DNA from: Xanthobacteraceae bacterium | Lineage (GTDB): Bacteria; Pseudomonadota; Alphaproteobacteria; Rhizobiales; Xanthobacteraceae | Length of the DNA stretch: 39,436 nt | NCBI GenBank assembly: GCA_030041005.1 | Contig: JASHOR010000001.1 | Span: 1 to 39,436 of the forward strand | Direction of reading: 5' to 3' | Part shown: piece by piece, positions 1 to 8,033 of the stretch | Position numbering within the stretch: position 1 is the stretch's first letter | How the letters are laid out: each line of letters begins with the position of its first letter | Notes under the pieces: model-generated | Told to the model about the DNA's origin: nothing | Seen by the model: the letters and a program-made list of their open reading frames with translations, nothing else | The model's database searches: none | Translations under genes and position numbers: made by a program

Positions 1-70
1 GCCAAATTGCCAGCAAAAGCCAAATTTTCGTTAAAGCCGGAAGCGGCAGGAAAGCCGGCGGCGAACCGCG

Positions 71-478
71 CTATTCCTCTTCTTCCCCGGTGTCGGGCTC
101 GGGCTCGCTTTCCGGGGGGGTGAGGCCTTCGAGGCCCTTGAGCAACTCCTCCTCGCTCATCCGATCCGTCGTCACGTCGGTATCGTCGGCGTCAACGCCG
201 GTCCCCGGAGCGCCGATGAGCGGCATGGTTTCGGGCTCGGGCTCGTCGATCTCGACATATTTCTGCAGCGAATGGACCAGTTCCTCCCGGAGGTCCTCCG
301 GCGAAATCGCCTTCTCTGCGATCTCGCGCAGCGCCACCACCGGGTTCTTGTCCTTGTCCCGCTCGACGGCAATCTGGGCGCCGGACGAGATCATCCGCGC
401 CCGGTGACCGGCCAGCAGAACGAGATCGAACCGGTTCTCGACCTTGTCGATGCAATCTTCGACTGTCACGCGGGCCAT
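71..478 (-). CDS. rpoZ: DNA-directed RNA polymerase omega subunit
   Basis: 135 aa. Omega is the small RNA polymerase subunit that helps fold and assemble beta' and forms part of a ppGpp site. The N-terminal half is the conserved omega fold: it opens [13 protein letters not shown], followed by [14 protein letters not shown] and a [15 protein letters not shown] segment, the usual alphaproteobacterial pattern. The C-terminal third (from about residue 75) is very acidic and Pro/Glu/Asp-rich and ends in EEEE, as in Rhizobiales omega proteins. The ATG follows an AAGGAG Shine-Dalgarno at about 10 nt. In this order rpoZ is commonly followed by rsh (relA/spoT), which would lie outside the window. Identification is firm. 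Confidence 0.97.
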   Translation of the reverse strand: MARVTVEDCIDKVENRFDLVLLAGHRARMISSGAQIAVERDKDKNPVVALREIAEKAISPEDLREELVHSLQKYVEIDEPEPETMPLIGAPGTGVDADDTDVTTDRMSEEELLKGLEGLTPPESEPEPDTGEEEE

Positions 479-928
479 GGGCTGAAACTCCTTTGGGTCC
501 TTCGGCTCGGACTTGGCGCCGGCCGCGAGTCAAGGTTCCTGCAAACGGAAAACGGCAATTCCGCGCCTACCTATAGTCGCCGGCCTTCGAGTTCAAGACA
601 TTTCGCCGACCGGTTCGGCCCGTTTGACGGCCGACAACGCTCCCGTCGCCGGAATTTCGGGAACCGGACCGGTGCTTTCGGAATCTCCCATTTGAAGTAC
701 TCGCCGCAGATTTCCGCGACCGCGTGCCGCAGGACTCCCGCGACAATGCAAACGCGGGCGCGCCCTTGCCACCCGAGCGTCCGTCAAAGTACGCTGGCGA
801 GATGCGGCGGTACTTCGCATCACGAATGTTTTGGACGACTCCGGAAATGTTTTAGCAAAGTATCGGAATGGATGACTGCGTTGTCATCGCTCCGGCTTTA
901 TCCTGCAAGACTCCCATGAGAGACACCA
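479..928. other. intergenic region between rpoZ and the NYN gene
   Basis: About 450 bp separate the divergently transcribed rpoZ and NYN-domain genes. It must hold both promoters. Reading frames cross it, but their translations are Arg/Ser/Pro-rich shadows with no recognisable domain. I see no tRNA, no strong hairpin and no terminator with a T-run. Confidence 0.5.
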
Positions 929-1564
929 ATGTCGGCACAAATCGAGAAAATCGCCCTGTTCATTGACGGCGCCAACCTTTATGCCACGGCGAAATCGCTC
1001 GGCTTCGACATCGATTACAAGCGTCTGTTGCGCGAGTTCCAATCGCGCGGCTATCTGCTGCGCGCGTTCTATTACACCGCAGTCATCGAGGATCAGGAGT
1101 ACTCCTCTATTCGTCCGCTGATCGATTGGCTCGACTATAACGGCTACACCGTCGTCACCAAGGCGACCAAGGAATTCGTCGATCAGACCGGGCGACGCAA
1201 GGTGAAGGGCAATATGGACATCGAGCTCGCGGTTGACGCGATGGAAATCGCCCCTCACATCGACCAGATGGTGCTGTTCTCCGGCGACGGCGACTTCCGT
1301 TCGCTGGTCGAGGCGATGCAACGGCGCGGCGTGCGCGTGGTCGTCGTGTCGACGATATCCACCCAACCGCCGATGGTTGCCGATGAGCTCCGCCGGCAGG
1401 CCGATCAGTTCCTCGACATCATCGAGCTGCAAGGCAAGATCGGGCGCGACCCGACGGAACGCCCGGCGCGTGAGGCGCGGGAGTCGCGCCACACGCCGCA
1501 ATTCCTGCAACGCAGCCCGGCCTCGCAGCGTGTCGAAGTCGAGGACGAGTTCGAGGACGAGTAG
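929..1564 (+). CDS. NYN-domain (LabA/DUF88-like) PIN-fold protein
   Basis: 211 aa. NYN domains are PIN-like nuclease folds, usually linked to RNA processing. The first 165 residues are the domain: FIDGANLY near residues 11-18 carries the first acidic residue (D13), KGNMDIELAVDAM supplies D97 and D103, and FSGDGDF supplies D120 and D122, so the full set of metal-binding acidic residues is present. The last ~40 residues are charged and probably disordered (ending VEVEDEFEDE). It matches the LabA/DUF88 proteins widespread in Rhizobiales next to rpoZ. The start is an ATG after GAGAG. Its RNA substrate is unknown. The uracil-DNA glycosylase gene begins 17 nt after its stop, so the two are probably co-transcribed. 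Confidence 0.9.
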   Translation: MSAQIEKIALFIDGANLYATAKSLGFDIDYKRLLREFQSRGYLLRAFYYTAVIEDQEYSSIRPLIDWLDYNGYTVVTKATKEFVDQTGRRKVKGNMDIELAVDAMEIAPHIDQMVLFSGDGDFRSLVEAMQRRGVRVVVVSTISTQPPMVADELRRQADQFLDIIELQGKIGRDPTERPAREARESRHTPQFLQRSPASQRVEVEDEFEDE

Positions 1565-1581
1565 CCCCCGGAAATTCGGCA

Positions 1582-2250
1582 ATGCCTTCGCACAGCCGCA
1601 TGCCGGGCCGAAACTGCCCGCGCTGTCCGCGGCTGGTCGCCTTTCGCCGATCCTGGCGCGCGCGCGAGCCGGAATGGTTCAATGCGCCGGTCGCCTCTTT
1701 TGGGCCGCTCGACGCGCGGCTGCTCGTCGTCGGGCTCGCCCCCGGACTGCGCGGCGCCAATCGCACCGGCCGGCCGTTTACCGGCGATTACGCCGGCGGG
1801 CTGCTCTACGATGCGCTCACCGAATTCGGATTTGCCAAGGGCCGGTACGAGGCGCGCGCCGATGACGGGCTGACGCTAATCGATTGCCGCATCACCAATG
1901 CGGTTCGCTGCGTGCCGCCGGAGAACAAGCCGACGCCGGCCGAAATAGCCACCTGCCGGCCGTTCCTCGCCGCGACGATCGCGGAAATGCCGAAGCTGGC
2001 TGCGGTTCTCGCGCTCGGTCGCATCGCCCACGACACATTCACAGCGGCGTGCGAGGCGCGGCGCGCGGAATTCCCGTTCACGCACGGCCAAGTCCATGAG
2101 ATCGACGGACTGAAGCTGTTCGACAGCTATCATTGCTCCCGGCTGAACACGAGCACGGGTGTGCTTACGCCCAAAATGTTTCGCAAGGTGATCGGCTCGA
2201 TCCGGGGCGAACTCGACCGCGTGGCGCCGACCGCCATCGCCGCATCGTGA
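1582..2250 (+). CDS. Uracil-DNA glycosylase, family 5 (UDGb type)
   Basis: 222 aa. Removes uracil, and in family 5 also other deaminated bases, from DNA as the first step of base-excision repair. Motif 1 GLAPGLRGANRTGRPFTGD (residues 51-69) is typical of family 5, which lacks the polar Asp/Asn found in families 1 and 4 at the first catalytic position. Motif 2 is SYHCSRLNT (182-190) with H184. Four cysteines, C12 and C15 (CPRC) plus C110 and C125, fit the [4Fe-4S] ligand pattern of family 4/5 enzymes. It lies 17 nt after the NYN gene and converges on the peroxiredoxin gene with a 15-nt gap. An alternative ATG is at 1600, but the CPRC ligands are retained with either start. Confidence 0.9.
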   Translation: MPSHSRMPGRNCPRCPRLVAFRRSWRAREPEWFNAPVASFGPLDARLLVVGLAPGLRGANRTGRPFTGDYAGGLLYDALTEFGFAKGRYEARADDGLTLIDCRITNAVRCVPPENKPTPAEIATCRPFLAATIAEMPKLAAVLALGRIAHDTFTAACEARRAEFPFTHGQVHEIDGLKLFDSYHCSRLNTSTGVLTPKMFRKVIGSIRGELDRVAPTAIAAS

Positions 2251-2265
2251 TCGGCACGTGTGACG

Positions 2266-2850
2266 TCAGCCGTGGCTGCGCAGCCAGGCCACAACCTCCT
2301 CGGCGTTCCTGTCGGGCGGAAATACCGGATAGAACACCTTCACGATCGACCCCCGGTCGATGACCAGCGCCATGCGCTTGAATAGCGTCATGCCGGCCAC
2401 CGAGAAGGTCGGCAGCCTGAGCGCCCGCGCGAATGTCAGGGTGGCATCCGACAGGATCGGGAACGGCAGGTGCAATCGCTCCGCCGCTTCGCGCTGATAG
2501 GCAGTGTCCTGCGTCGACAGGCCAAAGACTTGTGCGACGCCGAGCGTCTCGAGGTCGGCATAATGATCGCGAAATCCGCACGATTGCGGCGTGCAACCTC
2601 GCGCGCCCGGGATATCGTCCCATCCCGGCGGGGCATCGACTCCGGGCACGCCGGTGCGCGGGTAGATATAGAGGACGGTGCGCCCCGAAAGCCTCGACAG
2701 ATTCACCGCTGGTCCGCTGGTCGCCGGCAGCGCCAAATCCGGAAGCCTCAATCCCGGCAAGTGACGGGCGGCACCGTCATCCTGCGGAACCGGAATGTCG
2801 GTGGGAAGAAAGGTTGGGTCGTGCGATCCGGGCTGTTCTCTCGCGCTCAT
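2266..2850 (-). CDS. Peroxiredoxin of the BCP/PrxQ type
   Basis: 194 aa. A thiol peroxidase that would reduce hydrogen or alkyl peroxides with a thioredoxin-like reductant in the cytoplasm. The AhpC/TSA fold spans about residues 32-190. GARGCTPQSCGFRDH contains the peroxidatic C86 and a second cysteine C91 with C-x4-C spacing, the signature of atypical 2-Cys PrxQ proteins. The N-terminal ~30 residues are an extra polar segment without a signal peptide. It differs from textbook BCP in a lengthened loop (residues 65-84) before the active site. It is the last gene of the minus-strand run dapA-mscL-smpB-VOC-this gene, 52 nt after the VOC gene. Confidence 0.88.
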   Translation of the reverse strand: MSAREQPGSHDPTFLPTDIPVPQDDGAARHLPGLRLPDLALPATSGPAVNLSRLSGRTVLYIYPRTGVPGVDAPPGWDDIPGARGCTPQSCGFRDHYADLETLGVAQVFGLSTQDTAYQREAAERLHLPFPILSDATLTFARALRLPTFSVAGMTLFKRMALVIDRGSIVKVFYPVFPPDRNAEEVVAWLRSHG

Positions 2851-2902
2851 GTCCGCGTTCCCCTCGTTCGCCCGCGCATGATCCTGCGGTCAGTTTCCGG
2901 CA

Positions 2903-3289
2903 TCATGTGCTGTAGGACATGAATTCCATCAGCGACCCGTCGGGGTCGCGGAAATAGACGCTCGTGCCCGCGCCTTTGGCGCCGAAACGCTGCATCGGCC
3001 CGCGTTCGATCGCCACACCGCAGCGTTGCAGATGGGCAATGGCATCGCCGATCGGCCCCATCCATTCGAAGCAGAGATCGCTGTTGCCCGGCGCCACCGG
3101 CACGCGCGCCACCTCGGCGGGCGACACGCCCGGCCCGTGCACGTTGAGCTGCTTGTCGCCGAAGCGATAGGCGTAACCCGCCGGCCTGGAAACGAGCTGG
3201 GCCCCGAGCACGCCGGTATAGAACGCATTCGAGCGCTCCCAATCGGTGACGTGGATCACGCAGTGATCGAGTTTGGTGGGTATGGACAT
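2903..3289 (-). CDS. VOC-superfamily (glyoxalase/dioxygenase fold) protein
   Basis: 128 aa, one VOC domain. The N-terminal KLDHCVIHVTDWERS supplies a putative metal ligand H9, and the C-terminal FRDPDGSLMEF supplies E122, the classical HxE-type pair. Members include glyoxalase I, fosfomycin-resistance enzymes and ring-cleavage dioxygenases; nothing here fixes the substrate. It starts 12 nt after the smpB stop, so it is probably co-transcribed with smpB, which is a positional link only. Confidence 0.8.
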   Translation of the reverse strand: MSIPTKLDHCVIHVTDWERSNAFYTGVLGAQLVSRPAGYAYRFGDKQLNVHGPGVSPAEVARVPVAPGNSDLCFEWMGPIGDAIAHLQRCGVAIERGPMQRFGAKGAGTSVYFRDPDGSLMEFMSYST

Positions 3290-3301
3290 ACGGACGCCCG
3301 A

Positions 3302-3772
3302 TCATCCCTTCTGCCGCATCAGGCGGCCGCGCTCGCGTTCCCATGAGCGCTTCTTCTCGGTTTCGCGCTTGTCATATAGCTTTTTGCCGCGCGCCAGCGC
3401 CAGCTCGACCTTGGCCCGACCCTTTTCGTTGAAGTAGAGCTTCAGCGGAACGAGCGTCATGCCCTCGCGCTCGACTGCACCGATGAGCTTGTTGATCTGG
3501 CGGCGGTGCAGCAGCAGCTTGCGCGGGCGCTTGGGCGCGTGATTGAAGCGGTTCGCCTGCAGGTATTCCGGAATATTGGAATTGATCAGCCAAATCTCCC
3601 CGCCACGCGCGTCGGCATAGGATTCAGCGATCGTCGCCTTGCCCTGGCGCAGCGACTTCACTTCGGTGCCGGTCAGCGCCAGCCCGGCCTCCATGGTATC
3701 GTCGATGAAATAGTTGAAGCGCGCCTTGCGGTTGTCGGCGACCACCCTGCGTGCCCGTTCCGCCTTCGCCAT
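3302..3772 (-). CDS. smpB: SsrA-binding protein SmpB
   Basis: 156 aa, normal length. SmpB binds the tRNA-like domain of tmRNA and brings it to stalled ribosomes for trans-translation. Hallmarks are [19 protein letters not shown] at the start, [31 protein letters not shown], and a basic tail ([17 protein letters not shown]) that enters the mRNA channel. It sits between mscL (15 nt upstream) and the VOC gene (12 nt downstream). The tmRNA gene ssrA was not seen in the window. Identification is firm. Confidence 0.98.
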   Translation of the reverse strand: MAKAERARRVVADNRKARFNYFIDDTMEAGLALTGTEVKSLRQGKATIAESYADARGGEIWLINSNIPEYLQANRFNHAPKRPRKLLLHRRQINKLIGAVEREGMTLVPLKLYFNEKGRAKVELALARGKKLYDKRETEKKRSWERERGRLMRQKG

Positions 3773-3787
3773 TACGCCGTTCCGGTG

Positions 3788-4198
3788 TCAGCTCCTCTTG
3801 AGCGCATCCCGGATCTCGGTCAGCAACTCCACTTCCCTGGAGGGCGCCGGCGGTGAGGCCGGCGGTGCGGGCTTCTGCAGCCGGTTGATCGCCTTGACCA
3901 CCAGGAACAATGCAAAGGCGATGATGAGAAAGTTGATGATGAGCGTCAGGAAATTGCCCCAGGCCAGGACCGCGCCCTGCTTCTTGGCGTCGGCCAGCAC
4001 GGCCGCAGTCACCTTTGAGGACAGCGGAAGGAAATAGTTGGAGAAATCAATTCCGCCGGTGACCGAACCGACGATCGGCATGATGATATCGGCGACCAGC
4101 GAGTTGACTACGGCGCCGAACGCGGCGCCGATCACCACGGCGACGGCAAGATCGACGACATTGCCGCGCATAGCGAATTTCTTGAATTCCTCGAGCAT
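3788..4198 (-). CDS. mscL: Large-conductance mechanosensitive channel MscL
   Basis: 136 aa from the chosen start. MscL is a homopentameric inner-membrane pore that opens under membrane tension to release solutes during hypo-osmotic shock. [19 protein letters not shown] is the canonical N-terminal amphipathic helix and start of TM1. TM2 is in [27 protein letters not shown], followed by a Pro-rich linker and a C-terminal helix ([11 protein letters not shown]). An upstream in-frame TTG at 4216 would add six residues, but GGAGG lies 5 nt before the ATG at 4198 and the family usually begins at this methionine, so the ATG is preferred. It lies between dapA (43 nt) and smpB (15 nt). Confidence 0.97.
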   Translation of the reverse strand: MLEEFKKFAMRGNVVDLAVAVVIGAAFGAVVNSLVADIIMPIVGSVTGGIDFSNYFLPLSSKVTAAVLADAKKQGAVLAWGNFLTLIINFLIIAFALFLVVKAINRLQKPAPPASPPAPSREVELLTEIRDALKRS

Positions 4199-4203
4199 CG
4201 CCG

Positions 4204-4208
4204 CCTCC
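4204..4208 (-). promoter_or_regulatory. Shine-Dalgarno that decides the mscL start
   Basis: GGAGG on the minus strand, five bases before the ATG at 4198. The competing TTG start at 4216 would put this motif inside the coding region and has no comparable motif at the right distance. Confidence 0.75.
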
Positions 4209-4241
4209 GTCGACAAATCCCCCGCAGCGGAGGAAATATCC

Positions 4242-5132
4242 TCAGTTGATCAAGCCGGCATGAACCATGGCCTGGCGCACCGCAGTCTGCGCCTTCTCGG
4301 TCGCAGGCACCATCGGCAGCCGCAATGTGTTGGCGCACTTGCCGAGCAGCGACAACGCATACTTGATCGGCGCCGGACTGGTCTCGATGAACAGGTTGAG
4401 ATGCAGCGGAACCAGCTTGTCCTGCAGTTTGCGCGCTGCGGCAAAATCGCCTTTCAGGCACGCCGCCTGGAATTCCGCACACAGCCGCGGAGCCACGTTG
4501 GAGGTCACCGAGATGCAGCCGTGGCCGCCATGCGCCATGAATCCCAGCGCGGTCACGTCCTCGCCGGAAAGCTGATTGAAATCCTCGCCCATGGCCGCGC
4601 GCTGTTGCGAGACGCGCGCCACGTTCGCGGTCGCGTCTTTGACGCCCGCGATATTCTTCAGCTCATAAAGTCGCTTCATGGTGTCGACCGACATGTCAAT
4701 CACCGAGCGCGAAGGGATATTGTAGATGAGGATCGGAATGCCGATGGCGTCATTGATCGCCTTGAAATGAGCGTAGAGGCCTTCCTGGGTCGGCTTGTTG
4801 TAATAGGGCGTCACGACCAGCACGGCGCTGGCGCCGACTTTTTCGGCATGACGGGCGAGTTCGATGGCTTCCTGGGTCGAATTGGAACCGGCCCCGGCGA
4901 CGACCGGCACACGGCCGCGCGCCTGATCGACGCACCACTCGACGACATCGCCGTGCTCCCGGTGCGACAGGGTCGGGCTCTCGCCGGTGGTGCCTACCGG
5001 AACCAGACCGTTGGTGCCCTCGGCAATTTGCCAATCGACCAGTTCACGGAACGACGACTCATCGACCGAACCGTTCTTGAACGGGGTCACGAGCGCGGTG
5101 AACGAGCCTCGAAATCGCGTTCTTGCGGTCAT
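4242..5132 (-). CDS. dapA: 4-hydroxy-tetrahydrodipicolinate synthase
   Basis: 296 aa from the chosen ATG. Condenses pyruvate with aspartate semialdehyde, the committed step of the diaminopimelate/lysine pathway. The TIM-barrel residues are present: GTTGES (residues 47-52, T48/T49), YY in TPYYNKP (110-111), IYNIPSR with Y137 and R142, and GVKDAT with the Schiff-base K165. The frame is open for 18 more codons upstream, but [18 protein letters not shown] is the usual DapA N-terminus and GGGGA precedes this ATG. It is the first gene of the minus-strand run down to the peroxiredoxin, and is divergent from the lytic transglycosylase, with a CTAG-bounded repeat in the gap. Confidence 0.97.
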   Translation of the reverse strand: MTARTRFRGSFTALVTPFKNGSVDESSFRELVDWQIAEGTNGLVPVGTTGESPTLSHREHGDVVEWCVDQARGRVPVVAGAGSNSTQEAIELARHAEKVGASAVLVVTPYYNKPTQEGLYAHFKAINDAIGIPILIYNIPSRSVIDMSVDTMKRLYELKNIAGVKDATANVARVSQQRAAMGEDFNQLSGEDVTALGFMAHGGHGCISVTSNVAPRLCAEFQAACLKGDFAAARKLQDKLVPLHLNLFIETSPAPIKYALSLLGKCANTLRLPMVPATEKAQTAVRQAMVHAGLIN

Positions 5133-5418
5133 GATAGGGTCCCCATTGCGGCCGGGCAGGCTTCCTGCGTCAACGGGCCCGGCCATTCATGAAAATATCG
5201 GGTCTGCCGAGGCCTTGAAAGACCCTTCATGCTCTCAAGGGAACTAAGAGGGAATGAAGACGGTGGACAGCGCCCGTCTTTGCGCCCCGTTTTTGCCTCG
5301 AAACGCGTAGACTGGAGTAGAATTGAAAACTGGACCGCACGATCCGGTTGCAGCCGCATGCGGTGGTTAGGACTTCTTCAACCTTAGGGGCCGAAGAGGT
5401 CGGTTTTGAGGGCTTGTC
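5133..5418. other. intergenic region upstream of dapA
   Basis: About 290 bp between the dapA start and the repeat element at 5419. No reading frame with a recognisable product and no clear hairpin or terminator. It presumably holds the dapA promoter and perhaps that of the transglycosylase, but I could not pick a convincing -35/-10 pair. Confidence 0.4.
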
Positions 5419-5586
5419 CTAGTGTCCGATTCCGAAGTTCGCCTCATTATGCGGCATGCCCGTTTGCGAACTTCGGAATCGAAGGACACTAGCAACTTAT
5501 TGATTTAGTGTGGCTTTGGTTCAGAATTCCGCATGACGAGGTCGCGGCAGGAATGATGCGGACTTCTGAACCGCCACACGAGTAGC
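5419..5586. repeat. CTAG-bounded two-arm palindromic element, family A copy 1
   Basis: Arm 1 (5419-5492, 74 bp) begins and ends with CTAG and has complementary halves: CTAGTGTCC and TTCCGAAGTTCGC at the left match GCGAACTTCGGAA and GGACACTAG at the right. A spacer with AACTTATTGATT follows. Arm 2 (5508-5579, 72 bp) is another inverted repeat: GTGTGGC and TTCAGAANTCCGCAT match ATGCGGACTTCTGAA and GCCACAC. The same structure recurs at 39222, where arm 2 differs by a single base. The element ends about 40 bp before the transglycosylase start, so it lies in that gene's leader or promoter. It carries no transposase gene. Confidence 0.9.
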
Positions 5587-5611
5587 CCGCTGTGGAGCTT
5601 GGCGCCGCCGC

Positions 5612-5616
5612 AGGAG
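5612..5616 (+). promoter_or_regulatory. Shine-Dalgarno supporting a GTG start for the lytic transglycosylase
   Basis: AGGAG, nine bases before the GTG at 5626. The longer frame from the TTG at 5599 has no such motif and would put nine unusual residues ahead of the signal peptide. Confidence 0.75.
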
Positions 5617-5625
5617 ATATCGCCG

Positions 5626-7995
5626 GTGACTGTCACTCGGCTTGTCGTCATTTCTGCCGCCTTCGGATTGCTGATCGGCGTTGGCGCCGCCAACCCGTCG
5701 GCCGCGGAGGCAGTGCCGCAGTCGCATCACGCGCTCAAGCATGGCAAGGCGGCGAAAACGCAAGCGCACAAGAAGACCCGGCGCGACGTTGCGAAGCGCG
5801 AAACCGAGCACCGCGAGACCCGGCACGATGTCGCAAAGCGGGAGAACCGGCCGGATGTTGACAAGCGGGAGACCCGGCACGGACTGGCCGAGCAAAAGGG
5901 GCGGCACGGCCCCGCGCACCGCGACATCCGGACAGCGAAGCGCGAAGATGCCGACCACAGGCTCACGGGCAAAATTCCCTTGCCGGCGCCTGCGCCGCGA
6001 ATTTCGCGCCTTACCCCATTTGCGGGCCCGCGTCCCGGCGCCAGAGTAGCGATGCCGTCGCCGCCCGTTGTGCCACTTGCCCTAGCCTCAACTACGGCGA
6101 CTTCGCCCCTCGATTTGACGGCGGTCAAACAAGCGATCGAACTCGTCCGCAAGGACCGTGCCGACGACGCAAGCAACGTCGAAGCCACAATATCCGATCC
6201 CGTTGCGCGCAAGCTCGTCGAATGGATCATTCTGCGCGGCGATGACGATGTCGTCGATTTTGCTCGCTACACGGCTTTCATCGCCGCAAACCCGAGTTGG
6301 CCGGGCCTGATGACGCTGCGCCGGCACGCCGAAGAGGCGTTGTGGCAACAGCGGGTCGATCCGCAGACAACGATCGCTTTCTTCTCGAAAGATCCGCCGT
6401 TGAGCGCCAAGGGCTATTTCGCTCTGGCGCGCGCCTGGCTCGCCAGGGGCGACAGCGGCCGCGCCGCCGCAGCGGTGAGCGCGGCTTGGCGCAGCACCGG
6501 CTTCTCTGAAGACGTCGAAGCCCAGGCGCGGGCGACATTCGCCGGCCTGATTACGCCGGCCGACGACAAGGCGCGGATGGATGCGCGCCTTTATGTCGAG
6601 GACGTGGACGCAGCGATGCGCGCGGCGCGCCATCTCGATGCGGCGCAATTCGCGATCGCCAAGGCGCGCGCCGCCGTAATCGAAAATTCGAGAAATGCCA
6701 AAGACTTGCTGGCCGATGTTCCGCCTTCGGTGCAGCACGACCCCGGCTACATGTTCAGCCTCATCCAGTGGCTGCGGCATCACGACGAGATCAACGAGGC
6801 CGCGCAATGGATGCTGTCCGTTCCCACCGACCCGAACGCACTGGTCAATCTCGATCAATGGTGGATCGAGCGCCGGCTCCTTGCGCGCAAGCTTCTCGAT
6901 CTCGGCGATGCCAGGACGGCTTACCAAGTCGCCAACGACGAGCCGCCGCCGCCGAATGAAAATTACCGTGCCGACCAGCAATTCACCGCCGGCTGGATCG
7001 CGCTGGAGTTTCTTCACCAGCCGGCGCTCGCGCTTCCTCATTTTGCCCGCATCGCCGATGGCGAGATCAATCCGATCACGCTGGCGCGCTCTTTTTACTG
7101 GCAAGGTCGCGCCGCGCAGGCGCTCGGCCGCGAGCAGGAGGCGCGGACGTACTATCAAACGGCGGCACGCTATCCCACCGCCTATTACGGCCAGCTCGCC
7201 CGCGCGAAACTGCATCTCAACGATCTGACGTTGAGCGACTTGGCGCCGCCGCCCGCCGCCCACCGCCCGCTCGAACTGGCGCGGGTGTTTGACATTCTTT
7301 ACGCGATTGACCAGCGAGACATTATCGCCGGCATGGCGGCCGACATTGCCGAGAAGACGACTGATCTGCCCGGACTGGCCACCCTTGCCGAGATTGCCGT
7401 GCGCCACGACGACGCGCGGGCGACGCTGCTCATCGGCAAGATGGCGCTCGGCCGCGGCCTTCCTTTCGCGAGCTACGCATTTCCGGAGTTCGGCGTGCCG
7501 AATTACCGGCAAATCGGCCCGCAGGTCGAGCGTTGCGTCGTCTATTCGATCGTGCGGCAGGAAAGCGCCTTCAACACGCGAGTCGTCTCCAGCGCGCATG
7601 CGCTGGGCTTGATGCAGGTGACTCCTTCCGCCGGTCGCAATACCGCGCGGCTGTTCAGGGTGCCGTTTGACCAGAGCCGGCTGCTCAACGACGTAGCCTA
7701 CAATGCCCAGCTCGGCACCGCCGAACTCGGCCAGGATATCAGCTCCTTCCGCGGCTCCTACATCCTGGCCTTCGTCGCCTACAATGCCGGTCCGCGGCGC
7801 GCCGAAGAGTGGATCGCGCAATACGGCGATCCGCGCAATCCTCGGGTCGACCCGGTGGACTGGATCGAGCGCATTCCGATCACCGAGACGCGCTACTACG
7901 TGCAGCGCGTCCTGGAGAACATGGAGGTCTACCGGGCGCGGCTCGACAACAATCCGAACCTTTTGATCGAGGCGGATCTGCACCGCGGCGGATAG
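5626..7995 (+). CDS. Soluble lytic murein transglycosylase (Slt70-like)
   Basis: 789 aa from GTG (an in-frame TTG at 5599 would add nine). A periplasmic enzyme that cleaves the MurNAc-GlcNAc bond of peptidoglycan to form 1,6-anhydroMurNAc. A signal peptide is visible (TRLVVISAAFGLLIGVGAA, then a likely cleavage site near PSAAEA). Residues about 35-115 are extremely charged and contain degenerate repeats of the type KRETRHDVA, which is unusual. An alpha-helical superhelix (about 170-610) follows, then the SLT catalytic domain with YSIVRQESAFNTR (catalytic E646), AHALGLMQVTP and VAYNAGPRR. The arrangement divergent from dapA fits Rhizobiales. It converges with the TPR-GT41 gene 36 bp downstream. 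Confidence 0.93.
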   Translation: MTVTRLVVISAAFGLLIGVGAANPSAAEAVPQSHHALKHGKAAKTQAHKKTRRDVAKRETEHRETRHDVAKRENRPDVDKRETRHGLAEQKGRHGPAHRDIRTAKREDADHRLTGKIPLPAPAPRISRLTPFAGPRPGARVAMPSPPVVPLALASTTATSPLDLTAVKQAIELVRKDRADDASNVEATISDPVARKLVEWIILRGDDDVVDFARYTAFIAANPSWPGLMTLRRHAEEALWQQRVDPQTTIAFFSKDPPLSAKGYFALARAWLARGDSGRAAAAVSAAWRSTGFSEDVEAQARATFAGLITPADDKARMDARLYVEDVDAAMRAARHLDAAQFAIAKARAAVIENSRNAKDLLADVPPSVQHDPGYMFSLIQWLRHHDEINEAAQWMLSVPTDPNALVNLDQWWIERRLLARKLLDLGDARTAYQVANDEPPPPNENYRADQQFTAGWIALEFLHQPALALPHFARIADGEINPITLARSFYWQGRAAQALGREQEARTYYQTAARYPTAYYGQLARAKLHLNDLTLSDLAPPPAAHRPLELARVFDILYAIDQRDIIAGMAADIAEKTTDLPGLATLAEIAVRHDDARATLLIGKMALGRGLPFASYAFPEFGVPNYRQIGPQVERCVVYSIVRQESAFNTRVVSSAHALGLMQVTPSAGRNTARLFRVPFDQSRLLNDVAYNAQLGTAELGQDISSFRGSYILAFVAYNAGPRRAEEWIAQYGDPRNPRVDPVDWIERIPITETRYYVQRVLENMEVYRARLDNNPNLLIEADLHRGG

Positions 7996-7998
7996 GTC

Positions 7999-8033
7999 GG
8001 CGAAGCGGGGACGCGCGCGTTGTGTTCGCCGTT
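7999..8033. terminator. possible bidirectional terminator hairpin
   Basis: Between the convergent transglycosylase and GT41 genes, CGGCGAA and TTCGCCG form a 7-bp stem around a GC-rich loop of about 20 bases. There is no T-run on either side, so it is only a weak candidate for a shared terminator. Confidence 0.3.

Noticed and set aside
272-919. Open plus-strand frame of 215 codons across rpoZ and the following gap
   Set aside because: It overlaps rpoZ antisense and its translation has no recognisable domain; composition is that of a high-GC shadow frame.
5419-5586. Family-A repeat read as a CRISPR array or a tRNA-like structure
   Set aside because: There are no regularly spaced repeats with unique spacers and no cas genes, and the hairpins do not form a cloverleaf.
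6088-7983. 631-codon antisense frame inside the lytic transglycosylase
   Set aside because: Mirror of a strongly supported gene with signal peptide and catalytic motif; the antisense product has no domain.
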